64,000 bases of DNA, from positions 62,001 through 126,000 of the forward strand of contig JAPPGH010000031.1 in the NCBI GenBank assembly GCA_026914155.1, in the 5' to 3' direction. The first letter of the stretch is position 1; each line of letters begins with the position of its first letter. This DNA is from Candidatus Palauibacter rhopaloidicola (lineage in GTDB: Bacteria > Gemmatimonadota > Gemmatimonadetes > Palauibacterales > Palauibacteraceae). Made by a program: the position numbers and the translations under genes. The notes under the pieces were generated by a model. That model was not told where the DNA came from and ran no database searches. It saw nothing but the letters and a program-made list of their open reading frames with translations. Below are positions 1 through 8,022 of this stretch, piece after piece.

Positions 1-1694
1 TCGCGCTCTACGAGGGCAAGGTGATCGTGGGCACGATCGACGGCCGCCTCGTCGCCCTCGACGCGGAGACCGGCGACGTCGTGTGGGAGACGCTCACCAT
101 CGACCCCGACGAGGCCTACACGATCACGGGCGCGGTGCGCGTGGTGCAGGGGCTCGCGATCATCGGCAACGGGGGAGCCGAGTACGGCGTCCGGGGCTAC
201 GTGTCCGCCTACGACGCGGACGATGGCGAACTCGTGTGGCGCACCTACACGGTGCCCGGCAACCCGGCGGACGGCTTCGAGTCCGAAACCATGGAGATGG
301 CGGCGGAGACGTGGAGCGGCGAGTGGTGGGTCGCGGGAGGCGGCGGGACGGCCTGGGACTCGATCATCTACGACCCGGACCTCGACCTCCTCTACATCGG
401 AACGGGGAACGGGTCCCCGTGGTCGCGGAGCCACCGGAGCCCGGGGGGCGGTGACAACCTCTTCCTCGCCTCGATCCTCGCGTTGCGCCCGCAGACGGGC
501 GAGTACGTGTGGCACTTCCAGACGACGCCCGGCGACCACTGGGACTACACGGCCGTGCAGCCGATGACGCTTGCCGACCTCGAGTTCGACGGCCGCATGC
601 GCCGCGTGATCATGCAGGCGCCGAAGAACGGGTTCTTCTACGTCCTCGACGCCGAGACGGGCGAGTTCCTGTCGGGTCAGGAATACATCGTGCAGAACTG
701 GGCGGAGGGACTCGACCTCGAGACGGGCCGCCCCACGGACCGACCGGAAGCCGTGCACGCGGAGGTCTGGACGCTCATCACGCCGGCCGCCCTCGGGGGC
801 CACAACTGGCAGCCACAGTCGTTCAACCCGGAAACGGGGCTCATGTACCTGCCGATCCAGGAGGGGTGGGTCGAGCGCAGCGAGCCGCCCGACTGGGTGT
901 TCACGGACCTCGCGATCGAGGACCACAGCTACGGACCCGCGGTCAGCAACCTGGGGCTCCAGAGCCGCTATGGCGCCCGCGATGACGCCGGGTTCCTCGT
1001 GGCCTGGGACCCCAAGGCGCAGGAGGCGCGCTGGACCGTCGCCCAGCTCGGCTACTGGAACGGCGGGACGATGACGACGTCGTCGGGGCTCGTGTTCCAG
1101 GGCGGCGGGGACGGCCGCTTCGTCGCGTACGACGCGGAGACCGGAGACCAGTTGTGGGAGGTCTCCACCGGCCTCGGGATCCTCGGCGGCCCGGTAACCT
1201 ACCTCGTCGACGGTCGGCAGCATGTGTCCGTGGCGGCCGGCTGGGGCGGCGCGCGCGGACGCAGCGGGTCTCCGTACGGCGACGCGGCGAACTACGAGCA
1301 GCGGGGACGGGTCTTCACCTTCGTGCTGGGCGGGACGGAGCCCATGCCGACGCCGCAGCGGAAACGGCCTGAGAACGTGCCCGACCTCGATCTGCCCACG
1401 GACGCCGAGTCGCTGGAGCGCGGGGCGGACGTGTACGGGCAGTATTGCGGCATCTGTCACGGCGGCGGAGGCGGCTCGGAGGGCGCGATGCCGAACCTGC
1501 AGCGGTCGACCGACATCGTGCACCGCAACTTCGAGGACATCGTGCTCGGAGGGAGTCGCGAGGCGCAGGGAATGCCATCGTACGAGGGATTGCTCGACTC
1601 CGAGCAGGTTCGGGCGATCCAGGCGTACATCGTGTCGCAGGCGAGGGAGACGCTCGCCGCGGCGGCCGAGACGCCGGCGGATGGCGACCACTGA
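1..1694 (+). CDS. PQQ-dependent alcohol dehydrogenase with C-terminal cytochrome c domain (5' partial)
   Basis: The frame is open at the left edge (codons begin at base 3), so the start, signal peptide and first blades are missing; 563 residues remain. Blade-closing strands such as LDAETGDVVWE, YDADDGELVWR and YDAETGDQLWE recur, as in quinoprotein beta-propellers. The last ~90 residues form a cytochrome c domain with CGICH (1446-1460) and a likely Met ligand in GMPSYEG. Family knowledge: type II quinohemoprotein dehydrogenases oxidise alcohols in the periplasm, passing electrons from PQQ to the attached heme and on to the respiratory chain. The RidA-like gene follows 52 bp downstream on the same strand. 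Family is secure; the alcohol substrate cannot be read from sequence. Confidence 0.9.
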   Translation, partial: ALYEGKVIVGTIDGRLVALDAETGDVVWETLTIDPDEAYTITGAVRVVQGLAIIGNGGAEYGVRGYVSAYDADDGELVWRTYTVPGNPADGFESETMEMAAETWSGEWWVAGGGGTAWDSIIYDPDLDLLYIGTGNGSPWSRSHRSPGGGDNLFLASILALRPQTGEYVWHFQTTPGDHWDYTAVQPMTLADLEFDGRMRRVIMQAPKNGFFYVLDAETGEFLSGQEYIVQNWAEGLDLETGRPTDRPEAVHAEVWTLITPAALGGHNWQPQSFNPETGLMYLPIQEGWVERSEPPDWVFTDLAIEDHSYGPAVSNLGLQSRYGARDDAGFLVAWDPKAQEARWTVAQLGYWNGGTMTTSSGLVFQGGGDGRFVAYDAETGDQLWEVSTGLGILGGPVTYLVDGRQHVSVAAGWGGARGRSGSPYGDAANYEQRGRVFTFVLGGTEPMPTPQRKRPENVPDLDLPTDAESLERGADVYGQYCGICHGGGGGSEGAMPNLQRSTDIVHRNFEDIVLGGSREAQGMPSYEGLLDSEQVRAIQAYIVSQARETLAAAAETPADGDH

Positions 1695-1746
1695 ACCGGG
1701 AGCCCCGAACGGGCGACCACTGAACCACAACAAGAGGAACGGACTC

Positions 1747-2193
1747 ATGAAGCGCTTCATCCTGGTCTCACTTCTTGCCACCGGAGGTTTCACGGCCATG
1801 GCTTCCGATCTTTCGGCCCAGCGTGAGTACATCAACCCGCGGCACGCGAGCGAGGAAGGCGTCCTTCCCTTCAGCGGTGCCGTCTGGGTGGGCGACCTGC
1901 TCTTCGTGTCCGGGTCGCTGGGACTCGTGGACGGGCGTCCGCCGAACGACGCGGAGGAGGAGGCCCGACTCGTCATGGAGGCGATCAAGAACACGGTGGA
2001 GGAGGCCGGGATCACGATGGACGACCTCGTCTCCGTGCAGGTGTTCTGCTCGGATGTCGCTCTCTACGATGTCTTCAACGAGGTCTACCGGACCTACTTC
2101 ACGGAGAACTTCCCGGCGCGCGCCTTCCTCGGCTCCGGGCCCCTCCTGTTCGGGGCGCGGTTCGAAGTGATGGCGATCGGCTCACGCAACTGA
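1747..2193 (+). CDS. exported RidA-family protein
   Basis: 148 residues. The ATG at 1747 has AGAGGA at 1733-1738 upstream. Residues 1-26 look like a signal peptide (MKRF, hydrophobic LVSLLATGGF, then AMASDLSAQ), followed by a complete RidA/YjgF fold: INPRHAS near the N-terminus, VSGSLGLVDG, and a C-terminal FPARAFLG...FEVMAIG block that keeps the Arg and Glu used by RidA enamine/imine deaminases. RidA proteins are normally cytosolic, so export is odd. It lies directly behind the PQQ dehydrogenase, which suggests one transcript and a possible role in handling periplasmic reactive products, but that role is inference. It could also be a non-catalytic RidA homologue. Confidence 0.85.
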   Translation: MKRFILVSLLATGGFTAMASDLSAQREYINPRHASEEGVLPFSGAVWVGDLLFVSGSLGLVDGRPPNDAEEEARLVMEAIKNTVEEAGITMDDLVSVQVFCSDVALYDVFNEVYRTYFTENFPARAFLGSGPLLFGARFEVMAIGSRN

Positions 2194-2217
2194 ATCGGGG
2201 CAGCTGAGTCGGAGCAG

Positions 2218-3171
2218 TTGAGCCAGGGGCGGGCTCTGGTCACCGAGGCGGGGTCCGTACGGGGGCCCCGGCCCGATCTCGCCGACGCGCTGGAGCGGGG
2301 GGAGATCGTCTTGTTCCCCGATTGTCCGGTAGCCCTCCCGCCGGACGCGGATCTCGAGCGGCTGCGCGCCGAACTTCCGCGCCAGTTGCGCGCGAAGAAC
2401 GTCAGCTACCACCCGGAGAGCGGGCGTCTACGCGGCGTGGCGGCGCGCGGGGGGCTGCGGGACGCCGTTCTCGACACCCTCACGGCGCACGGCGCCAGGG
2501 TTCGCGCCTTCCTCCGGGAGTACCTGCCCGCGCTCACCGAGGGGTGGACGGTGGGGACGACGAGCTTCCGCCCGATCCAGGAGCGGGGCCGCGGCCTCTC
2601 GGCGCACGCGAGCAACGAACTGATCCATTTCGACGCCGGCGCCTACGGGGCGACCGACGGGGACCGGATCCTCCGTTTCTTCGTCAACGTGAACCCCGAC
2701 GAGGACCGCGTGTGGTGCACCAAGGGGACGTTCCCCGGCGTCTTCGCGCGCTACGGGACCGAGGCGGGCGTGGCGGACGGCGGCTCGCTCGAGAGGAGCC
2801 CCGTGGACCGGCTCCGCGGACACCTGCTGCGAGGGATCGCGAAGGCGGGACTCGGGGAGGCGGTGCTCGCGGACTCGAGCCCGTACGACCGTCTCATGCG
2901 ACGCTTCCACAACTACATGAAGGACACGCCGTCCTTCCAGGAGCGCGACGAGACGTGGCGCGAGATCCGCTTCCCGCCCTTCTCCGCCTGGATGGTCCTC
3001 ACCGACATGGTGAGCCACGCCAGCGTATCCGGGCAGCACGCCCTCGTCGACACCTTCATCCTCCGCCTGGCCGCCTGCCGCCACCCCGAACTCGCCCCCA
3101 TCAACATCCTCCGCGGCGGATCCCCTCCGGATGCCCGAGGCCCCAACCTTCCGGGCGCGGGACGTCGATGA
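2218..3171 (+). CDS. Kdo hydroxylase family protein (Fe(II)/2-oxoglutarate oxygenase)
   Basis: 317 residues, similar to KdoO, which hydroxylates C-3 of Kdo in the inner core of lipopolysaccharide using Fe(II), O2 and 2-oxoglutarate. The diagnostic block is ELIHFDAGAYGATDGDRI followed by LRFFVNVNPDEDRVW: the HxD iron ligands and the family-typical GDRILRFFVNVNP. A distal His, probably the third ligand, lies in SHASVSGQHALVDTF. The start is TTG at 2218 with GGAG at 2211-2214, rather close, so the start is moderately certain. Its TGA overlaps the ATG of the next gene by 4 bp (ATGA at 3168-3171), implying translational coupling with an apparently unrelated nucleic-acid gene. Confidence 0.8.
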   Translation: MSQGRALVTEAGSVRGPRPDLADALERGEIVLFPDCPVALPPDADLERLRAELPRQLRAKNVSYHPESGRLRGVAARGGLRDAVLDTLTAHGARVRAFLREYLPALTEGWTVGTTSFRPIQERGRGLSAHASNELIHFDAGAYGATDGDRILRFFVNVNPDEDRVWCTKGTFPGVFARYGTEAGVADGGSLERSPVDRLRGHLLRGIAKAGLGEAVLADSSPYDRLMRRFHNYMKDTPSFQERDETWREIRFPPFSAWMVLTDMVSHASVSGQHALVDTFILRLAACRHPELAPINILRGGSPPDARGPNLPGAGRR

Positions 3172-4367
3172 CCCGCGCCATCGCCGTCGACTGGTCCGGG
3201 GCGAAGTCGGGGGCCGCGTCGAAGATCTGGCTCGCCGAGGTCCGGGACGGACGCCTGGCGCGGCTGGAGTCCGGGCGCGACCGCGATGGATTGATCCGCC
3301 ATCTGATCGACGATGCGGCGGCGGACCCCGACGTCGTGGTTGGCATGGATTTCTCCTTCTCTTTCCCACGCTGGTTCGCAGAGCACCTGGGCGCGACGTC
3401 GATAGAAGAGCTTTGGAACACCGTCGCCAACCGAGGCGAAGCATGGCTAAGCGATTGCGCGCCCCCGTTCTGGGGAAGACCCGGACGGACGAAGCCGAAG
3501 CTGCGGCAGCATTATCGCCGCACCGAGAAAGCCGCTTCGAGGGCGAAGGGTGCGAACCCCAAGAGCGTGTTCCAGATCGGCGGCGGCGGTGCGGTGGGCA
3601 CAGGTTCGATCCGAGGAATGCCTCACCTGGCAACGCTCCGCGCTGCGGGCTTCTCGATCTGGCCGTTTCATGAAGTGCAGACACCACTGGTGATCGAGAT
3701 ATATCCGCGACTGCTCACGGGTCCGGTGAACAAGTCCGATTTCGATGCGCGGGAGGCGTACCTGAATCCGGGATTTCCGGAAATGGAGGGCGCGCTGGCG
3801 TACAAGGCCACGTCCTCCGAGGACGCTTTCGACGCCGCGGTCTCCGCCGTGGTCCTGAGCCGCCACGTGGACGACATCTCCACTCTGACCGCAGTTCGGG
3901 ATGATGCGAGGTTGATCGAAGGGGTGATCTGGTGGCCTCGAGAAACGCGGGGGGCTACCGTCGGTTCGCGTGGTACTGCCGCCCGACAGGCCGACTGCCC
4001 CTTCTGCGATGCGCCCAGGGAGTCGGTGGTTGCCGAGTCGCGCCATGCTCTGGCGATCGAGGACCGGTATCCGGTGAGCCGCGGCCACACGCTCGTAGTC
4101 CCCAGGGAGCACACGGAGAGCCTCTTCGCCCGGAGTGACGACATCCAGGCGGACATATGGAGCCTCGTCTCCGGGGTGAGGGCAAAGCTTCAAGCGGAAC
4201 TCAATCCGGATGGCTTCAACGTGGGGGTCAACGATGGGCGGGCAGGCGGCCAGACCGTGGAGCACGCGCACATACATGTGATCCCCCGCTTCAAGGGAGA
4301 CGTGGCGGACCCGAGAGGCGGGATTCGCTGGGTCCTGCCCGAGAACGCCGCCTACTGGGACTCATGA
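3168..4367 (+). CDS. DUF429 (RNase H-like) - HIT domain fusion protein
   Basis: 399 residues, two domains. Residues ~1-260 match the DUF429 predicted RNase H-like nuclease: IAVDWSGAKSG (first acid), GMDFSFSFP (second), IEIYPRLL and SSEDAFDAAVSA (later acids). Residues ~275-399 are a HIT domain: zinc-type CPFC, RGHTLVVPREH, GFNVGVNDG and the histidine triad HAHIHVIPR. HIT proteins cleave nucleotide phosphoanhydride or phosphoramidate bonds (ApnA, AMP-lysine, 5'-adenylated DNA). The ATG at 3168 overlaps the Kdo hydroxylase stop, and its own TGA overlaps the HNH start, both as ATGA. More A/T-ending codons than its neighbours suggest acquisition. Domain calls are firm. A joint role with HNH in DNA/RNA processing or defence is inference. 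Confidence 0.82.
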   Translation: MTRAIAVDWSGAKSGAASKIWLAEVRDGRLARLESGRDRDGLIRHLIDDAAADPDVVVGMDFSFSFPRWFAEHLGATSIEELWNTVANRGEAWLSDCAPPFWGRPGRTKPKLRQHYRRTEKAASRAKGANPKSVFQIGGGGAVGTGSIRGMPHLATLRAAGFSIWPFHEVQTPLVIEIYPRLLTGPVNKSDFDAREAYLNPGFPEMEGALAYKATSSEDAFDAAVSAVVLSRHVDDISTLTAVRDDARLIEGVIWWPRETRGATVGSRGTAARQADCPFCDAPRESVVAESRHALAIEDRYPVSRGHTLVVPREHTESLFARSDDIQADIWSLVSGVRAKLQAELNPDGFNVGVNDGRAGGQTVEHAHIHVIPRFKGDVADPRGGIRWVLPENAAYWDS

Positions 4368-5434
4368 ACGCGCCGCAGCCGCCGACAGCCGAAGGGCAGC
4401 TCGAGTTTCTCCGGTCGCTCCAGCGCCTGCTCGACGAGGGCAGTTTCACGTCGAGTTACAAGTTTGCGCTGCTCCATGCCATCGCTGACCTGTGCCTCGT
4501 CGAGGGGGACGACAGTGGGGCTGAACTTGTACTGTCCACCGCCGACATAGCGGAGCAGTTCGTGCGGCTATACTGGCCCCAGGCGATACCCTACCCCGCC
4601 GGCGACAACGCAGGGATCCTGAGCCAGAACACGGGCGGACAGGCACTGGTTGTGCGCGAGTTGGCCGAGCGCCACAACCGCTACCAGGGCTCACTGGCCG
4701 AGCTTGAGAGAAGCCGCTCGGATTGGGATGACCTCCGGCGCAGGGTGGAGCAGACGGTACGGAGGATGCCGCTGTGGAAGCTGCAGACAGTCGGGTCGGA
4801 ACGCCTGGAATTCCTATACGAGAACGTCGATAGAGGCGGGTCGGTTCGGCTACAGTCCGGGGTTGCCTACTGCTTTCGGGTCTTCTATCCGCTGGTTACC
4901 GACGTGATCGAAGGAGCCTGGTCCCACTTCGTCCAACGACTCAATCCTCAGCGTCTGGGCCAGGTGGTCGATTTGAGGTCGTTCCTCTTCGGCGCTCAAC
5001 GCACCTCGCTTGACTCATATCGTCCTCTGCTCAGGGCGGTGCAGAGGGGCCGCTGCTTCTACTGCGAGAGCGACATCAGATCCCGTGGTGATGTCGACCA
5101 CTTCATCCCCTGGCGACGATACTCGCTCGACCTGGGGCACAACTTCGTACTGGCCCACCGGGGGTGTAACTCGAGCAAGTCGGACCTCCTCGCGGCGGAA
5201 GAGCATCTCGAACGCTGGGCGGAACGAAACCGCACCTGCCGGGACGAACTGGAGGCCGGATTCGAAGAGCGACGGGTTCTCCATGACTGGCGCGCGACGC
5301 TCCGGATCGCTCGATGGGCATATGGTCAGGTACAGAGGGCGGAAGGACAGGTCTGGGTTCAAGCAAACGAGTTGCGACGCCTGTCGGACGACTGGCGAAG
5401 AATACTGTCAACTGCGGACGACGAAGCTGCATGA
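4364..5434 (+). CDS. HNH endonuclease-domain protein
   Basis: 356 residues. A C-terminal HNH domain (~220-290) shows a zinc-type CFYC, DVDHFIPW (DH catalytic pair) and LGHNFVLAHRGCNSSKSD (Asn/His plus a further Cys). The N-terminal ~200 residues are helical, with no family I recognise; they include LVVRELAERHNRYQGSL and a charged segment near 120-145 that may be coiled coil. This layout occurs in HNH nucleases paired with HIT proteins. ATG at 4364 overlaps the preceding stop (ATGA), so the two are probably made in fixed ratio. Composition is visibly less GC-rich than the surroundings (ata, gtt and agt codons), pointing to transfer. The gene ends 16 bp from a convergent gene, with no hairpin between. 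Confidence 0.8.
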   Translation: MNAPQPPTAEGQLEFLRSLQRLLDEGSFTSSYKFALLHAIADLCLVEGDDSGAELVLSTADIAEQFVRLYWPQAIPYPAGDNAGILSQNTGGQALVVRELAERHNRYQGSLAELERSRSDWDDLRRRVEQTVRRMPLWKLQTVGSERLEFLYENVDRGGSVRLQSGVAYCFRVFYPLVTDVIEGAWSHFVQRLNPQRLGQVVDLRSFLFGAQRTSLDSYRPLLRAVQRGRCFYCESDIRSRGDVDHFIPWRRYSLDLGHNFVLAHRGCNSSKSDLLAAEEHLERWAERNRTCRDELEAGFEERRVLHDWRATLRIARWAYGQVQRAEGQVWVQANELRRLSDDWRRILSTADDEAA

Positions 5435-5450
5435 TTCGCGTTGACGGACT

Positions 5451-7298
5451 TCACCACCCGACGGCGTAGGCGACGCGGCGGGGGTCGGCGCCGGCCAGGA
5501 GGGCGCCGGTGGCGGCATCGAAGGTGATGCCCTGGATGCTGCCGAACGCGTATCCGGGCGCCAGCTCCACGGTGTATCCCAACCCCTCGAGGCTCCCCAC
5601 TACGTCGCTTGGCAGGCGATCCTCCAGGCGGAAACGGATTTCGGCTCCGGGGCGGTAGAAGTTCGGCTCGCCGCTCAGGGTGAAGCGGGGCGCCGCGATG
5701 GCCTCCTGGACCGGCATCCCGAAGTCGAGGAGGTTCACGAGCACCTGGAACTGGGTCTGGCCGATCGTCTCACCGCCCGGTGTTCCCAGCGCCGCATGGA
5801 ACCGGCCGTCCCTGAGCACGATGATGGGAGAGTTGTTGAGGATCGGGATCTGCCCGCCCCGAACGTAGTTCACGTGGTCGGGATACGGCGACGTCGAGCC
5901 GATGCGGGACCCGTTGTTGAAGGTGAGGCCGGTGTTGCCGACCACCACTCCCGTGCCGAAGGCCCCGCCGTGGGTGGGCGTGGCGGCGACCACGTTGCCG
6001 AACCGATCCGCGATGGAGAAGCTGGTCGTGCTACCCGCGTGCGCCTGTTCGGCCAGGTGTCCTCGCCGTGGCTGGGCCGCGGCCTCTCCCGCCGCCTGCG
6101 CGCCCAGCCGGGACTCGTCAACCCGCACCGGATTCCCGGCGCCCGGGTACGCCATCACGCGGGACGGGTCGATGAGGGACCGGCGGGCGGCCGCGTACTC
6201 CTTCGACAGCAAGTCGCCGACGGGCACGTCGACCAGGGCGGGATCGGCCGCGTAGGCATAGACATCGGCCTTCGTGACCTTGATCGCCTCCGACAGGAGG
6301 TGGATGGTCTCCGCGCTCCCGGCGCCCAGCGCGCGGAGATCGAATCCCTCGACGAGGTTCAACTGCATCGCCACCTCCAGCCCTCCACGCGACGTCGGGG
6401 GGCTGGTATACACATCGAACCCCCGGTAGGTGGTGTGGATCGGCTCCGCCCAGATGGGCTCGTGGCGGGCGAAGTCCTCCATCGTGAAGTCGCCGCCGTT
6501 CTCCGCGTAGAAGCGGGCCATCTCCTCGGCGATGTCGCCCCGATAGAACCGGTCGAAGGCAGCCTGGAGCGCCTCCGAGCGCGTCTTGCCGACCGCCAGG
6601 GCCGCCTGCTCGGCCTCGACCACCTTGCGGAGCGTGTTCGCCAGGTCGGACATCCGGAACGTCTCGCCGGGCTCGGGCACCCTGCCGCGCGGGAGGAACA
6701 TCCGCCGGCTCGACGCGAAACTCTCGAACAGGTCCCTGTGAGACTCGATCGCCGCCACGACGGACGCCTCGATGGGATGGCCGTTTTCGGCGTAGTCGAT
6801 GGCCGGGGCGAGCACCTGGGCCAGGCTCATCGTGCCGAAGCGGTCCAGCAGGGCGATCCATCCCCCGAAGAGGCCGGGGACGACGCCCGCATGAATCCCC
6901 TTGTTCAACTCGTCGGCGGTGCGGTTCGCGGGATCGACGGCCAGGGGAGCGGCGCCCGTGGCCCCCAGCGAGTACACACGGTCGGAGACGCGGTCGTAGA
7001 GGGTCACGAACCCGTTCCCCGCCATCCCGGACATCTGCGGCCGTACGATGTTCAGCGTGGCCAGGGTCGCGACGGCGGCATCGGCGGCGTTGCCCCCGGC
7101 CATGAGCGTGCGGAGACCCGCCATGGACGCCAGGGGGTGGCCCGCCGTCACCAGCCCGTTCGGGCCCGGCACGGCCGGACGGTGCGCCGGCCGGTCGGCA
7201 CGCGCGCCGAAGCTCGCCTGACGAGCCGTGGCCTCCGGCGGCAAAAGGAGGAGAAGCGTGGCGAACAGCGCGACCATCCGGATCGGAAAGCGTCCCAT
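5451..7298 (-). CDS. gamma-glutamyltransferase family protein (exported)
   Basis: 615 residues. ATG at 7298 is preceded by AGGAGG (7305-7310) at 6 nt. A signal peptide (MVALFATLLLLLPPEATA) leads to a gamma-glutamyltranspeptidase/Ntn-hydrolase fold with GGNAADAAVATLATLNIV near the N-terminus. The catalytic Thr should be T424 in AGSTTSFSIADRFGN, the expected autocleavage site that starts the small subunit; this family usually has TTHFSVVD, so His is replaced by Ser. The large-subunit substrate site and the GGETIGQTQFQVLVNLLDFG block are present. It acts in the periplasm on glutathione or gamma-glutamyl peptides, or as a related acylase. The gene follows the membrane protein and PLP lyase on the same strand. 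Confidence 0.88.
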   Translation of the reverse strand: MGRFPIRMVALFATLLLLLPPEATARQASFGARADRPAHRPAVPGPNGLVTAGHPLASMAGLRTLMAGGNAADAAVATLATLNIVRPQMSGMAGNGFVTLYDRVSDRVYSLGATGAAPLAVDPANRTADELNKGIHAGVVPGLFGGWIALLDRFGTMSLAQVLAPAIDYAENGHPIEASVVAAIESHRDLFESFASSRRMFLPRGRVPEPGETFRMSDLANTLRKVVEAEQAALAVGKTRSEALQAAFDRFYRGDIAEEMARFYAENGGDFTMEDFARHEPIWAEPIHTTYRGFDVYTSPPTSRGGLEVAMQLNLVEGFDLRALGAGSAETIHLLSEAIKVTKADVYAYAADPALVDVPVGDLLSKEYAAARRSLIDPSRVMAYPGAGNPVRVDESRLGAQAAGEAAAQPRRGHLAEQAHAGSTTSFSIADRFGNVVAATPTHGGAFGTGVVVGNTGLTFNNGSRIGSTSPYPDHVNYVRGGQIPILNNSPIIVLRDGRFHAALGTPGGETIGQTQFQVLVNLLDFGMPVQEAIAAPRFTLSGEPNFYRPGAEIRFRLEDRLPSDVVGSLEGLGYTVELAPGYAFGSIQGITFDAATGALLAGADPRRVAYAVGW

Positions 7299-7345
7299 CA
7301 AGCCCCTCCTTCGTGTGACAAGCCGACAAGCATCTTCGACATCGG

Positions 7346-8017
7346 TCAGAATCCAAGCACGCCGTAGTGCCCGTCCAGGATCAGGCGGACGGAGACGTAC
7401 AGTCCGAACGCCGGGCACAGCACCCAGAACGCGTTCGGGGCGCCGACGTAGACAAGGAACTCGCGCTTCGTAACGAGCGCCTGCCTCCCGGCGACGAAGA
7501 AGCTGACCCAGTAGAGCGATGAAACGTAGACCCACTGCCAGAACAGCATGGCGGCGAGAATGCCGGCCACGACCGCCGGCAGGAAACCGAAGGTGAAGGC
7601 CGCGTACAGGACCAGCGTCGGAACCGGGGTGAAGAAGCCGTTGGCGATGTCGACGGTGAACCCGAACGTACGGCGATCCGCATACGACTCGTCCACCATC
7701 GAGTAGGTCGCCCAGGCGTCCGCCCACACCGTCGGGGACAGGATCCGCCCCGGCGGCACCCTCGTGGTCAGGAACTCGACGGCCGGGGTCCGACCCGTCT
7801 CGCGCCGCCGTTCGCGCCAGTACACGGCGCGCTTCTCGATGTAGTCGCGCCGCAGGTACAGGCATGCCTCCCAATAGCAGATCAGCAGGTTCGTCGAGAA
7901 GAACAGGCTGAACAGACCGTGGATGGCGTTGAGGTCCCCGTGGACGTAGTAACGGGCGCCGATCCCGAGCAGCGCCAGGAGCGCGATGATCAGCGCCGAT
8001 AACAGTCCGGCCGGCAT
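7346..8017 (-). CDS. multi-pass membrane protein of unknown function
   Basis: 223 residues with about six hydrophobic segments: LLSALIIALLALLGIG at the N-terminus, GLFSLFFSTNLLICYWEA, and several in the C-terminal half (TLVLYAAFTFGFLPAVVAGI, AMLFWQWVYVSSLYWVSFFV, FWVLCPAFGLYVSV). A soluble loop of ~60 residues between them carries YLRRDYIEKRAVYWRERRRE. I do not recognise the family. The start at 8017 lies 5 bp after the stop of the PLP decarboxylase-like gene, so the two are cotranscribed and perhaps functionally linked, for instance in lipid or amine handling at the membrane. Confidence 0.7.
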   Translation of the reverse strand: MPAGLLSALIIALLALLGIGARYYVHGDLNAIHGLFSLFFSTNLLICYWEACLYLRRDYIEKRAVYWRERRRETGRTPAVEFLTTRVPPGRILSPTVWADAWATYSMVDESYADRRTFGFTVDIANGFFTPVPTLVLYAAFTFGFLPAVVAGILAAMLFWQWVYVSSLYWVSFFVAGRQALVTKREFLVYVGAPNAFWVLCPAFGLYVSVRLILDGHYGVLGF

Positions 8018-8022
8018 CCTGG

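Noticed and set aside
5796..7367. Plus-strand frame opposite gamma-glutamyltransferase
   Set aside because: His/Arg/Gly-rich shadow translation with no recognisable fold, while the minus strand has SD, signal peptide and catalytic Thr.
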